From positions 44,163 through 108,162 of the forward strand of contig NZ_JAGQED010000012.1 in the NCBI RefSeq assembly GCF_018304965.1: a stretch of 64,000 nt of DNA, read 5' to 3'. The DNA comes from Collimonas antrihumi. GTDB lineage: Bacteria > Pseudomonadota > Gammaproteobacteria > Burkholderiales > Burkholderiaceae_D. Below, piece after piece: positions 45,360-53,488 of this stretch; the stretch's first letter is position 1; every line of letters begins with the position of its first letter. The notes below the pieces were generated by a model. It did no database searches and was not told where the DNA came from. It saw nothing but the letters and a program-made list of their open reading frames with translations. A program made the position numbers and the translations under genes.

Positions 45360-47180
45360 TTAGTCGTGCAACTTCACGCCAAAGCGCAGTGCAATGCCAA
45401 GGCCGATGGCCACCAGCGTGATGTTGATAAAGGAGAGAGTGGCAACCAGATCGACCGAGCCCGAGGCCCACAGCGAAACGATCAGGGCGCCGATGACTTC
45501 GGTGCCGGGCGACAGCAGATAGACGCCGGTCGAATATTCGCGTTCGAAAATCAGGAACACCATCAGCCACGCGCCGAGTATGCCGTAGCGCACCAGCGGC
45601 AACGTGACATCGCGCGTCACCTGCGAACGGCGCGCGCCGACCGCGCGCGCCGCTTCTTCCAGTTCCGGACCGACCTGCAACAGCGCTGTGGTAATCAGGC
45701 GCAAGCCATACGCCAGCCACACCACCGAGTACGCCAGCCACACCGAGAAAATGGTGGAACGCAGTTCACGCAATTGCGGAATGAAATTCTCCACCAGCCA
45801 TTGCGCTACAAGGTTGTCATAACCCTTCAGCATGCTGTCGAGGAAAGATGGCACGAACAGGAACACCCACAGGAACGACAGGCCGGCCAGCAAGCCCGGT
45901 ACAGCGCGCGGGATAAGCACGCTGTAATCGAGGAAACGGGTGATGCCATCCGATTTGCGATGCATGGCAAGTGCGATACAGCAATAGCAAGCCACCGCAA
46001 GCGCGCCGCCGATGACACCGATCATGATGGTGTTGACGATGCCGCGCACCAGCGCCGGCTGGTCCCAGATATCGCGGAAGTGCTGCAAGGTCAAGGTATC
46101 CAGCAGCGATACGCCGTAACCCCAATGCGACACAAACGCACGCAAGGCGATGCCGGACAACGGAATCACGATCGTGAAAATCAGCCATGCGGCGATCAGG
46201 CTGAACGCCAGCCATTTCCATTTACCCAGCGGCAGCGCTTTCTGGCGCGCGCCCTTGCCCTTGATCGATACATACTTGTTGGCCGAACGCAGCAGCCAGC
46301 GCTGGATCATCACCAGCGGCAAGGTCACCGCCACCAGGCACACGGCAACTGCAGCCATCAAATGATAGGAAGGCGTGCCGAGTTTGTTGGTGAGTTTGTA
46401 CAGATAAGTCGGCAGCACCAGGTGGCCTTCCGGATCGCCCAGCACCAGCACCAGTCCGAACACTTCGAAACCCAGGAAAAACACCAGCACGCCTGCATAG
46501 GCCAGCGCCGGCATGATCATCGGCAGCGAGACATTCAGCGCTACTTGCAACGGCGAAGCACCGGCCACGCGCGCCGCTTCTTCGACGTCGGCGCCCAGGC
46601 TCTTCAGCGCGGCCGAAGCGTACAGGTAAACGTGCGGCACATGGGTCAGGCCGGCGATGATGACGATGCTGGGGAAGGCATACACATTCCACGGCGTCGC
46701 TTCGATGCCGATCATCCGTAACAGGTCTTGCATCCACACCGTATAGAAACCAACCGGTCCCATCGATACCACGTAGCCGAAGGCGATCACCATCGGCGAT
46801 ACGAAAATCGGCACCAGCAGCATCGGCGCAATCCAGTTGCGGCCAGGCAGGTCGGTGCGCACCATCAGGAATGCCAGCATGCCGCCCAGTGGCACGGCAA
46901 TAAATGCCAGGCCGGTAGCCAGCAGCAAGCCGTTAATGAAGGCCTGACGGAAATCCGGATCGTCGAAAATGAAGCGATACGGTTCCAGGCTCAGGGTTTT
47001 GACCGGCGCGAAAAACGGCGCGGATAAAAAGCTTTGATAAAAAATCAGTACCAGCGGTAGAAAAATGGCTATCGCCGCCAGCGTAACCACCAGCCCGCGC
47101 GGCCAGTTGAGGTGCGGCCGGCGTAGGCGCGCCAGCCGGGAACGGCTGGCCAGCGGATGGGGAGGAGAAATGGATGACAT
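45360..47180 (-). CDS. ABC permease, two fused permease domains (FbpB type)
   Basis: A 606-residue membrane protein made of two BPD_transp_1 halves, each with about six helices and an EAA loop: DVEEAARVAGASPLQVALNV in the first and ELEEAARAVGARRSQVTRDV in the second. Fused permeases of this kind typify the FbpB/AfuB ferric-iron and related importers. I start it at 47180, because the 14 extra upstream codons run into a hairpin repeat and lack a ribosome-binding site; AAGG lies about 8 nt before 47180. Confidence 0.92.
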   Translation of the reverse strand: MSSISPPHPLASRSRLARLRRPHLNWPRGLVVTLAAIAIFLPLVLIFYQSFLSAPFFAPVKTLSLEPYRFIFDDPDFRQAFINGLLLATGLAFIAVPLGGMLAFLMVRTDLPGRNWIAPMLLVPIFVSPMVIAFGYVVSMGPVGFYTVWMQDLLRMIGIEATPWNVYAFPSIVIIAGLTHVPHVYLYASAALKSLGADVEEAARVAGASPLQVALNVSLPMIMPALAYAGVLVFFLGFEVFGLVLVLGDPEGHLVLPTYLYKLTNKLGTPSYHLMAAVAVCLVAVTLPLVMIQRWLLRSANKYVSIKGKGARQKALPLGKWKWLAFSLIAAWLIFTIVIPLSGIALRAFVSHWGYGVSLLDTLTLQHFRDIWDQPALVRGIVNTIMIGVIGGALAVACYCCIALAMHRKSDGITRFLDYSVLIPRAVPGLLAGLSFLWVFLFVPSFLDSMLKGYDNLVAQWLVENFIPQLRELRSTIFSVWLAYSVVWLAYGLRLITTALLQVGPELEEAARAVGARRSQVTRDVTLPLVRYGILGAWLMVFLIFEREYSTGVYLLSPGTEVIGALIVSLWASGSVDLVATLSFINITLVAIGLGIALRFGVKLHD

Positions 47181-47217
47181 AGTTGTACCTTGCAGAAAAC
47201 CTGAATCTTGAAAATCT

Positions 47218-47243
47218 TTCATCCCCGCTTGCGCGGGGATGAA
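47218..47243. repeat. Short palindrome between receptor and permease genes
   Basis: TTCATCCCCGC / GCGGGGATGAA, 11-bp stem with loop TTGC. It is a type of short interspersed palindrome common in proteobacterial genomes and may act as an intra-operon stabiliser or attenuator. Confidence 0.8.
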
Positions 47244-47252
47244 GTTGTTGAA

Positions 47253-48353
47253 TTATTTTTTCCCTGCAGCGGCTTTCCATTGCTTCAGGAATGCCAGGCG
47301 CTTGGTCTGGTCCAGGTATTCCAGCAAGGCCGGTGTAATCGCGATTGGCTTGAGGGCGCTGCCGAGTTGTGTCGTCAGGCTAGCCAGCGTCGCATGGCCG
47401 CTGACATCCGAACGCAATGAATACAGCTGGGATTCATTCGAGATGATGCTTTGGCCGCGCTTGGACAACAGATAGTCGATCCACAACTTGGCCGCATTCA
47501 TGTTCTTTGCAGACTTGTTGATGAACGCCACGCGCGACAGCACCAGGTTGTAATCCTTGGTGAATACGACGCCGAGCGACGGATCTTTTGCAGCCCGAGC
47601 CTGGGCGTAAGAGCCGATCACGTTGTAGCCGATCAGGTTTTCGCCGGACGAAATTCTCTCCAGCATGGTGCCGGTCGACGATTGCACCCGGACGGCTACA
47701 TCACCGAATGCTTTTGCCAGATCCCAGAATTGCGGATTGATTTGCGCATCTTCGGTAATGAACGAAAAGCCGACGCCCGATTTTTCGATATCGTAGGTGG
47801 TGACCTTGTTGCGGAACTTGTCAGCCTTGGTGTTCAGCAATTTGGTCAGGTCGGCATGGGTTGCCGGGACTTCATCGGCGCTGACCAGCCGTTTGTTATA
47901 CACGATTGCCAGCGGCTCGAAAGTTGTGCCGTAAGCGCTATCCTTGTAATTGGCCCAGGCTGGAATCGCAGTGGCTTCATGCGATTTGTACACCGCGCCA
48001 TAACCTTCGCTGACCAGCTTGAATTGCAAATCCATCGCCGATGACCACAACACGTCGGCAGTGGCGCCGCCGGCAGCTGCTTCCGAGATGAAGCGGTTGT
48101 ATACCTCGGTTGAATTCATGTCGTTGAATTCAACTTTAACGCCTGGATAAAGCGCGCTGAAATCCTTGATTAAAGGTTCTGCCGCCTTGGAATCGGTGGC
48201 GCTGTAAATCACCAGCTTGCCTTCTTTTTTTGCGCCGTCGACGATCTTTGCATAGTCGGCTGGATAGCCAGCCGGCGCCTGCGCCGAAGCATTCAGCGTC
48301 AAGCTCAAGGACAGAACGGCAAGTGCGCTTGCCAGAGGTTTTTTGATCAGCAT
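47253..48353 (-). CDS. Periplasmic binding protein of an FbpA-type ABC importer
   Basis: A 366-residue secreted protein. The signal peptide (MLIKKPLASALAVLSLSL) ends near NASAQA. The mature part has the type-2 periplasmic-binding fold (KEGKLVIYSATDSKAAEPLI, FSALYPGVKVEFNDMNS). The paired tyrosines usual for ferric binding in FbpA are not evident, so the ligand may be an organic compound such as a phosphonate or carboxylate. AGGAG stands 10 nt before the ATG at 48353; two in-frame upstream ATGs are less likely. First gene of the receptor-permease-ATPase operon. Confidence 0.88.
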   Translation of the reverse strand: MLIKKPLASALAVLSLSLTLNASAQAPAGYPADYAKIVDGAKKEGKLVIYSATDSKAAEPLIKDFSALYPGVKVEFNDMNSTEVYNRFISEAAAGGATADVLWSSAMDLQFKLVSEGYGAVYKSHEATAIPAWANYKDSAYGTTFEPLAIVYNKRLVSADEVPATHADLTKLLNTKADKFRNKVTTYDIEKSGVGFSFITEDAQINPQFWDLAKAFGDVAVRVQSSTGTMLERISSGENLIGYNVIGSYAQARAAKDPSLGVVFTKDYNLVLSRVAFINKSAKNMNAAKLWIDYLLSKRGQSIISNESQLYSLRSDVSGHATLASLTTQLGSALKPIAITPALLEYLDQTKRLAFLKQWKAAAGKK

Positions 48354-48526
48354 GGGTATCATCTCCTGGTAGTTATGGGTACTGCAAAAGGGCTGTGAAG
48401 CATTCAAAATTCATCAAAATTCGTCAAAAGGCGCAGGCGAGCAGAAGCCCGCCATGTGATGGCTGTCATCTGGCATTGCTTGCGGGGTTTTGCCGGACCT
48501 GCAAGATCAGCAGGCTGCGGCCGGAT

Positions 48527-49510
48527 TTATCTGATCAGGCCAAGCTGAATCGATTGCTTGTGGTAGTCATCAACGGTTTTTCTAATATATGCAGTGAGCT
48601 TGTCGCCGCTCATCGCGAATGGATACAAGCCATTGCTGGCGCGCAGGCGGTCGAATTCGGGAGTCGCCATCATTTTGTCGAAAGTGCCGACCCAACGCCT
48701 GTAGTCGGCATCGCTGACTTGCGGGCCCATGTAGACGCCGCGTATGATCGGCCAGCTGACCGGCATGCCTTGCTCGCGCGCCGTCGGCACGTGGGCCAGC
48801 GCGCCCGGCAGGCGCTGGTCGGATAACACCACCAGCACGCGGATCTCGCCGTCCAGGGAATGCAGAGTGGCTTCTGAAGCATCGCCGGAAACCACCTGCA
48901 CATGGCCGGCATGCAGAGCCGTAAATGCCTCGCCGCCGCCTTCCAGCGCGACAAAGCGCAGCGTCTTGGGATCAATCTGGTTCTGTTTGGCCAGCATGGA
49001 AATCTTCAGCCAGTCCTGGCTGCCGACGGTGCCGGCAGCGCCGATGGTGATCTTGCCCGGATTTTTCTTGAGCGCGTCCAGCAAGTCGTGCAAGGTCTTG
49101 TACGGTGAATCGGCGCGCACCGCGATCATGCCGTAGTCGACGCCGACCGCCGCTACCCAACGCACATTGTTGACATCGGCGTCGCCATATTTTCCTTGCG
49201 CCAGATTCATCAGGGAACCGCCGGAAAACGCCACTAGCGTATCGGCTTCAGCACGCCGTTGCGTGACGATGGAATTCCAGGCCACAGCACCGATGCCGCC
49301 TGGCAAGTAACTGATCTTGACAGAGGTATCCGAAGCTGCGCCTGCAGCTGGCAGTTGCAAGCCTTTCTGGATCAGCTTGCAAGTCACGGCCATGCCGCCG
49401 CCTGGCTTTGCCGGGGCGATGCATTGCACATGCGATTGCACCGGCGCCGCGTGAGCGCCGAGCGTGATACATACACCGAGTGCACCAATCCAGTTGATAA
49501 CGGAAGTCAT
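48527..49510 (-). CDS. TctC/Bug-family periplasmic solute receptor
   Basis: A 327-residue Bug-type protein: signal peptide ending TLGAHAAPVQ, then IAPAKPGGGMAVTCKLI and YLPGGIGAVAWNSIVTQR, with GTVGSQDWLKISMLAKQ later. Bug receptors normally bind carboxylates such as citrate for TctAB transporters, but none is present here. It is divergent from a TctDE-like two-component pair and upstream of the ABC operon. It may act as the sensing receptor for the histidine kinase, as BctC does in Bordetella (known example). AGGAG stands 3 nt before the ATG. Confidence 0.88.
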   Translation of the reverse strand: MTSVINWIGALGVCITLGAHAAPVQSHVQCIAPAKPGGGMAVTCKLIQKGLQLPAAGAASDTSVKISYLPGGIGAVAWNSIVTQRRAEADTLVAFSGGSLMNLAQGKYGDADVNNVRWVAAVGVDYGMIAVRADSPYKTLHDLLDALKKNPGKITIGAAGTVGSQDWLKISMLAKQNQIDPKTLRFVALEGGGEAFTALHAGHVQVVSGDASEATLHSLDGEIRVLVVLSDQRLPGALAHVPTAREQGMPVSWPIIRGVYMGPQVSDADYRRWVGTFDKMMATPEFDRLRASNGLYPFAMSGDKLTAYIRKTVDDYHKQSIQLGLIR

Positions 49511-49703
49511 TGTCTCCTACCCATTCTGTTGTTGTTTCAGCTGCGATACTAGTGAGTATGCGAGCAAATGCGAAACCAGGGCTTTAGTCATTTTTTTGCA
49601 TCATAACGGCCGCAGTCTTTCATTTTCCTTTCACTCAGATTTTGCCAAGCGCGGTTTTCTGTGTGAGTATTGACGGCTGTTTTTGAATTTTAGCCATTAG
49701 TCG

Positions 49704-49736
49704 CTCATTACTTGCTCATTACTTGCTCATTACTTG
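49704..49736. repeat. Three 11-bp direct repeats upstream of the response regulator
   Basis: CTCATTACTTG repeated exactly three times (49704, 49715, 49726), ending 9 bp before the start codon. The 11-bp phase places each on the same DNA face, as in OmpR-type binding arrays. It occupies the place of the ribosome-binding site, of which none is visible. Confidence 0.93.
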
Positions 49737-49745
49737 CCCACAGCC

Positions 49746-50435
49746 ATGCGGATTTTACTGATTGAAGACCATGTCGAGTTATCGCGCTGGCTGACCAAGG
49801 CGCTGCAGGATGCGCATTGGTCGGTCGAGTGCGCCATGAACGGCGCCGACGCCGACAGTTTGCTGCACACCCAGCAGTATGCCTTGGTGATACTGGACCT
49901 GAGCTTGCCGAAAATGGACGGCCTGGAAGTCTTGAAGCGTCTGCGCGCCCGCGGCAGCAAAACACCGGTACTGATCCTGACCGCGCGCGGCGGCTTGCAA
50001 GATCGGGTGCAGGGCCTCAATCTTGGCGCTGACGATTACCTGGCCAAGCCGTTCGAGCTGGTTGAGCTGGAGGCGCGCGTCAAGGCGCTGCTGCGTCGTG
50101 CGCATGGCGGCGAGGCGCCGATCTATAGCTGCGGCGCGTTGCAGTTCGATACGGTATCGCGCATGTTCAGCTACGGCAATGCAGTACTGGCGCTGACGCC
50201 ACGCGAGCATGCCGTGCTGGAGGTGCTGATCAGCCGCACCGGCCGCGTGGTATCCAAGGAAAAATTGTTCGATGAGGTATTTTCGCTGGTCGATGACGCC
50301 AATCCGGACGCGATTGAAATCTATATCCATCGATTGCGCAAGAAATTGCAGCGCACCGATACCGATACCGAAGCCGTCGCCATCACCACCCTGCGCGGCC
50401 TCGGCTATCTGCTGGAAGTTGTCGCGGAAAAATGA
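49746..50435 (+). CDS. OmpR-family response regulator (TctD-like)
   Basis: A 229-residue regulator. The receiver domain has acidic pocket residues in LLIEDHVEL, phospho-acceptor D51 (VILDLSLPKMDG) and K in LAKPFELVELEARV. The C-terminal winged helix (LTPREHAVLEVLISRTGRVV; IYIHRLRKKL) completes it. The start at 49746 is used because upstream in-frame codons lie in the direct repeats. The stop overlaps the kinase start (ATGA). It probably regulates the divergent TctC gene and the transporter. Confidence 0.92.
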   Translation: MRILLIEDHVELSRWLTKALQDAHWSVECAMNGADADSLLHTQQYALVILDLSLPKMDGLEVLKRLRARGSKTPVLILTARGGLQDRVQGLNLGADDYLAKPFELVELEARVKALLRRAHGGEAPIYSCGALQFDTVSRMFSYGNAVLALTPREHAVLEVLISRTGRVVSKEKLFDEVFSLVDDANPDAIEIYIHRLRKKLQRTDTDTEAVAITTLRGLGYLLEVVAEK

Positions 50436-51946
50436 CGACGCCGCCAATCCATCCAGCCGCAACGGAAGTCAAGCCCAAGCCGGCAAAATCGTTAGGCAGC
50501 TTGCGCAGCCAGCTGTTGAGCTGGCTCCTGATCCCCTTGTTGCTGGTGGTAGCGCTGGATGCATTTTCCGTCTATCGCAACGCGCTCGATGTGGCCGACC
50601 TGGCGTATGACCGCGCGCTGCTCGCCTCGACCCGGGCGCTTGCCGAGCGGGTCTCGGTGGTCGACGGCAAGGTGGTCGCCGATGTGCCGTATGTGGCGCT
50701 GGACAGTTTTGAAACCGATACGCTGGGACGTATCTATTACAAGGTCACAGGCACTAACGGAGAATTCGTTTCCGGCTATGAGGATTTGCCGGCATTGCCG
50801 CCGGACGTGCCGCGCTCGGAAATCTATCCGGCGCTGGTGCGTTTTTATCACGCCAACTATCACAACCAGCCGGTCCGGATTGCCGCCCTGTATCAACCCG
50901 TGTACGACGATTCGATGCGCGGCATCGCCCTGATCCAGGTTGGCGAAACCATGGATGCACGCAGCGACCTGACCCGTAAAATTCTCTTCAGCACCATGTG
51001 GCGCCAAGGTTTGCTGGTGACGGTGGCGGCTTTGCTGGTGTGGTTTGCGGTGCGGTTTGTATTGCGCCCGTTGATGCAATTGAAAGCAGCGGTGGAAGCG
51101 CGCGCCACCACCGACCTGGCCGATTTCGAGGTCAACCAGGTGCACCGGGAAGTGCGGCCGCTGGTGGTTGCCATGAATGGTTACATGGGACGGCTGCAGG
51201 CGCTGATCACCGGTCAGCGCCGGTTCATCGCCGATGCCTCGCATCAACTGCGCACACCGCTCACCGTACTCAAGACGCAAGCTGAACTGGCCCTGCGCGA
51301 ATTTGACCGTAATCCCAACGACCCGCGCGCCTGGCAAGACCTGCGTGAAATCGTCGCCAGCATTGCCGGCACCACCGATGCCACCGTCCATCTGGCAAAT
51401 CGGCTGCTGACGCTGGCGCGCGCCGAGCACGGCGCCGCAGAGAGTGGCATCGAACCGGTGTCGCTGACCGACATTACACGCCAGGTTGGACTGGAGCAGG
51501 CGCGTAGCGCGGTGAAAAAGCAGATCGATCTGTCGTTCGACGCCACCGACCAATTGACCGTCAACGGCAATGCGCTGCTGCTGCACGAATTGATCAGCAA
51601 TTTGCTGGACAATGCGATTCATTACACGCCTGTCGGCGGCAAGATCGTCCTGAGGCTGCGCCGCGATAATCTGGCGCGTCGTGCCATACTGGAAGTGGAA
51701 GACAGCGGCATGGGTATTGCTGAAGAAGATCGGGAGCGTGTGTTTTCCGCCTTCTATCGGGCGCCGTCGGCGCAGCAGCAAAACCCGGGCGGCGCCGGTC
51801 TCGGCTTATCGATCGTGCGCGATATCGCCTCTATGCATCAGGCGCAGATTACGCTTTCTGCGGCAGACGATAGCAAGGATCAGACTCCCGGTCTTAAGGT
51901 TACACTTAGTTTTCCGTTGCCTTTATCGTTGAATCAAGGAGGTTGA
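50432..51946 (+). CDS. Sensor histidine kinase (TctE-like)
   Basis: A 504-residue kinase. An N-terminal cytoplasmic stretch precedes TM1 (LLSWLLIPLLLVVALDAF), a periplasmic sensor of about 140 residues, TM2 (GLLVTVAALLVWFAVRFVL), HAMP, the H-box ASHQLRTPLTVLKTQ, the N-box NLLDNAIHYTP, and G-boxes EDSGMGIAEE and GGAGLGLSIV. The domain order is that of TctE/QseC-type kinases. It likely senses a carboxylate or other solute, with the divergent Bug protein as possible partner. Confidence 0.93.
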   Translation: MTTPPIHPAATEVKPKPAKSLGSLRSQLLSWLLIPLLLVVALDAFSVYRNALDVADLAYDRALLASTRALAERVSVVDGKVVADVPYVALDSFETDTLGRIYYKVTGTNGEFVSGYEDLPALPPDVPRSEIYPALVRFYHANYHNQPVRIAALYQPVYDDSMRGIALIQVGETMDARSDLTRKILFSTMWRQGLLVTVAALLVWFAVRFVLRPLMQLKAAVEARATTDLADFEVNQVHREVRPLVVAMNGYMGRLQALITGQRRFIADASHQLRTPLTVLKTQAELALREFDRNPNDPRAWQDLREIVASIAGTTDATVHLANRLLTLARAEHGAAESGIEPVSLTDITRQVGLEQARSAVKKQIDLSFDATDQLTVNGNALLLHELISNLLDNAIHYTPVGGKIVLRLRRDNLARRAILEVEDSGMGIAEEDRERVFSAFYRAPSAQQQNPGGAGLGLSIVRDIASMHQAQITLSAADDSKDQTPGLKVTLSFPLPLSLNQGG

Positions 51947-51948
51947 CT

Positions 51949-52260
51949 TTGAGCGATACCCCTATAAAAGTCGTGCACGGCACGGCGCTGACGGATGAAC
52001 AGAAAAAGGATTTGTTGCACCGTCTGGCGCGGGTCGAAGGCCAGATTCGCGGTGTGCAGAAACTGATTGCCAATGCCGCAGTGCCGGCAGATTGCGATGG
52101 CGTCGCCCAGCAACTGGCCGCCGCCCGCAAGGCGCTGGACCGGGCATTCGTCATCCTGCTGACCGATGCCATCGTCACTCACACCGCTGCTGCAGGCGGT
52201 CCTGAGCAAGTACAGCAAAGCGCCAGGCATCTGGCCGCACTGCTGGATAAATTTGCTTGA
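51949..52260 (+). CDS. CsoR/RcnR-family regulator with altered metal ligands, TTG start
   Basis: A 103-residue all-helical DUF156 protein; LLHRLARVEGQIRGVQKLI is the family signature. It starts at TTG 51949, six nt after a perfect AAGGAGG that overlaps the kinase gene's end, so it is likely translated with the kinase. Family ligands are Cys, then +25 His, then +29 Cys, His or Glu. Here they are C49, A74 and H78, so the central His is missing and simple Cu(I) or Ni(II) binding as in CsoR or RcnR is doubtful. It may sense another signal or be a degraded sensor. Confidence 0.85.
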   Translation: MSDTPIKVVHGTALTDEQKKDLLHRLARVEGQIRGVQKLIANAAVPADCDGVAQQLAAARKALDRAFVILLTDAIVTHTAAAGGPEQVQQSARHLAALLDKFA

Positions 52261-52383
52261 AGTTTAGCTTGCAGTTTATTTAGGCACTGCCTGCCGCACA
52301 CTTAGGCCTATAACCTATTCCCTCGCCGATATGCCATTCCTATAATTCTTTTCAGAAGATGTTCGACTGAAAGGAGGAAAGGT

Positions 52384-52926
52384 ATGAGCTTAGCCGGCAA
52401 TCACAGCGCCACGCAGTCGGGGATCGGCATGATAGAAGTGCTGGTGGCGATCGTCATCATGGTCTTCGCCATGTTTGCCTTGATCAGCATGCAGATCGTT
52501 GCGTTGCGCTATCAGAAAACGGCGCACCTGCGTTCAATGGCCAGTCAGTTCAGCGCCGACCTGGCCGATCGCATGCGGGCCAATATCCGCGGCGCCCACG
52601 ACGGCGCCTACAATCTGTCGCAGCAGAGATATCCCGTGCTCGGTGAATCTGCGCCATCTTGCCCTGATCCCGGGAGTTGCACTTCGCAGGAACTGGCGGC
52701 AAAAGATATCCATGAATGGCGTACCGGCCTCGGCAATGCAATGGTCGGCGGCTGGGGTGAGATCGCCGGTTCGGTGGCCGATGGTTTCACGGTCAAGGTG
52801 TATTTCCTGGATTTGCTTGCGGTGGCGGACGGCGCCACTCCGACCGCGAGAAATTGCCAGCCTACGGCGGCCGATCCGGTGGTGCATCGAGACGTGTCTT
52901 GCTACGCTGCGACGGTTTCCCCATGA
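52384..52926 (+). CDS. pilV: Type IV pilus minor pilin PilV
   Basis: A 180-residue prepilin: cleavage after SG before IGMIEVLVAIVIMVF, with Glu at +5 as required. The rest matches PilV (SADLADRMRANIRGAHDGAY). Minor pilins prime pilus assembly with PilY1. GGAGGAAAGGT precedes the ATG. It is the first gene of pilV-pilX-pilY1-pilE; pilW and fimU, usually found alongside, are absent. Confidence 0.88.
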   Translation: MSLAGNHSATQSGIGMIEVLVAIVIMVFAMFALISMQIVALRYQKTAHLRSMASQFSADLADRMRANIRGAHDGAYNLSQQRYPVLGESAPSCPDPGSCTSQELAAKDIHEWRTGLGNAMVGGWGEIAGSVADGFTVKVYFLDLLAVADGATPTARNCQPTAADPVVHRDVSCYAATVSP

Positions 52927-53441
52927 AGAATGATCGTCGGAAAATGCGCCCGCAATCTGGTGTGGTCTTACCCATGGTGTTGATTTTTCTGATGGTCATG
53001 ATGTTTCTGGGTTTCACCGCATTGCGTGCCGCGCTGCTTGAAGAAAAAATGGCCGCGAATGCCGGCAACCAGCAGATGGCATTCCAGGCCGCCGAACACG
53101 CCCTGCGCTTTTGCGGAAACCAGTTGCAGTTATCGCCGATTACTATCCCGCAGCTTAAGCAAGGGCCGATTCCGATCGACGGCGCAAATAGCAAACCCTA
53201 TTGGGAAATCGCAGATAGCTGGAGTAACAGCAATGTCTCGATAATCGTGCCGCGCGTGGGCAGCGAAGGCGCGGCGGCTGCGATGCCATCGCGTTGCCTG
53301 GTTGAGAAATTGCAGTTCGATGGCGACCTGCAGTATCAGCAGCAGCTTCCACAACAACGGCCAGCGTACAGGGTTACTGCGCGCGGGATAGGCGCGAGTA
53401 CCGCGGCGGTTGTGGTGTTGCAAAGTTATTTGCTTCTGTAA
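52923..53441 (+). CDS. pilX: Type IV pilus minor pilin PilX
   Basis: A 172-residue protein with a PilX-type N-terminus: a basic leader (MKNDRRKMRPQSG) and a hydrophobic helix starting VVLPMVLIFLMVMMFLGFTA that lacks Glu+5, as is normal in PilX. The segment FQAAEHALRFCGNQL is typical. The ATG at 52923 overlaps the pilV stop (ATGA). Confidence 0.85.
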   Translation: MKNDRRKMRPQSGVVLPMVLIFLMVMMFLGFTALRAALLEEKMAANAGNQQMAFQAAEHALRFCGNQLQLSPITIPQLKQGPIPIDGANSKPYWEIADSWSNSNVSIIVPRVGSEGAAAAMPSRCLVEKLQFDGDLQYQQQLPQQRPAYRVTARGIGASTAAVVVLQSYLLL

Positions 53442-53488
53442 TGTTGCTAACGTTGATTACGTCGTTCCTCATGGAGAAGGCGCCAGAC

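Noticed and set aside
45321..46721. 466-codon ORF on the + strand
   Set aside because: Antisense shadow of the ABC permease gene; Arg/Gln/His-rich composition typical of antisense frames in GC-rich genes.
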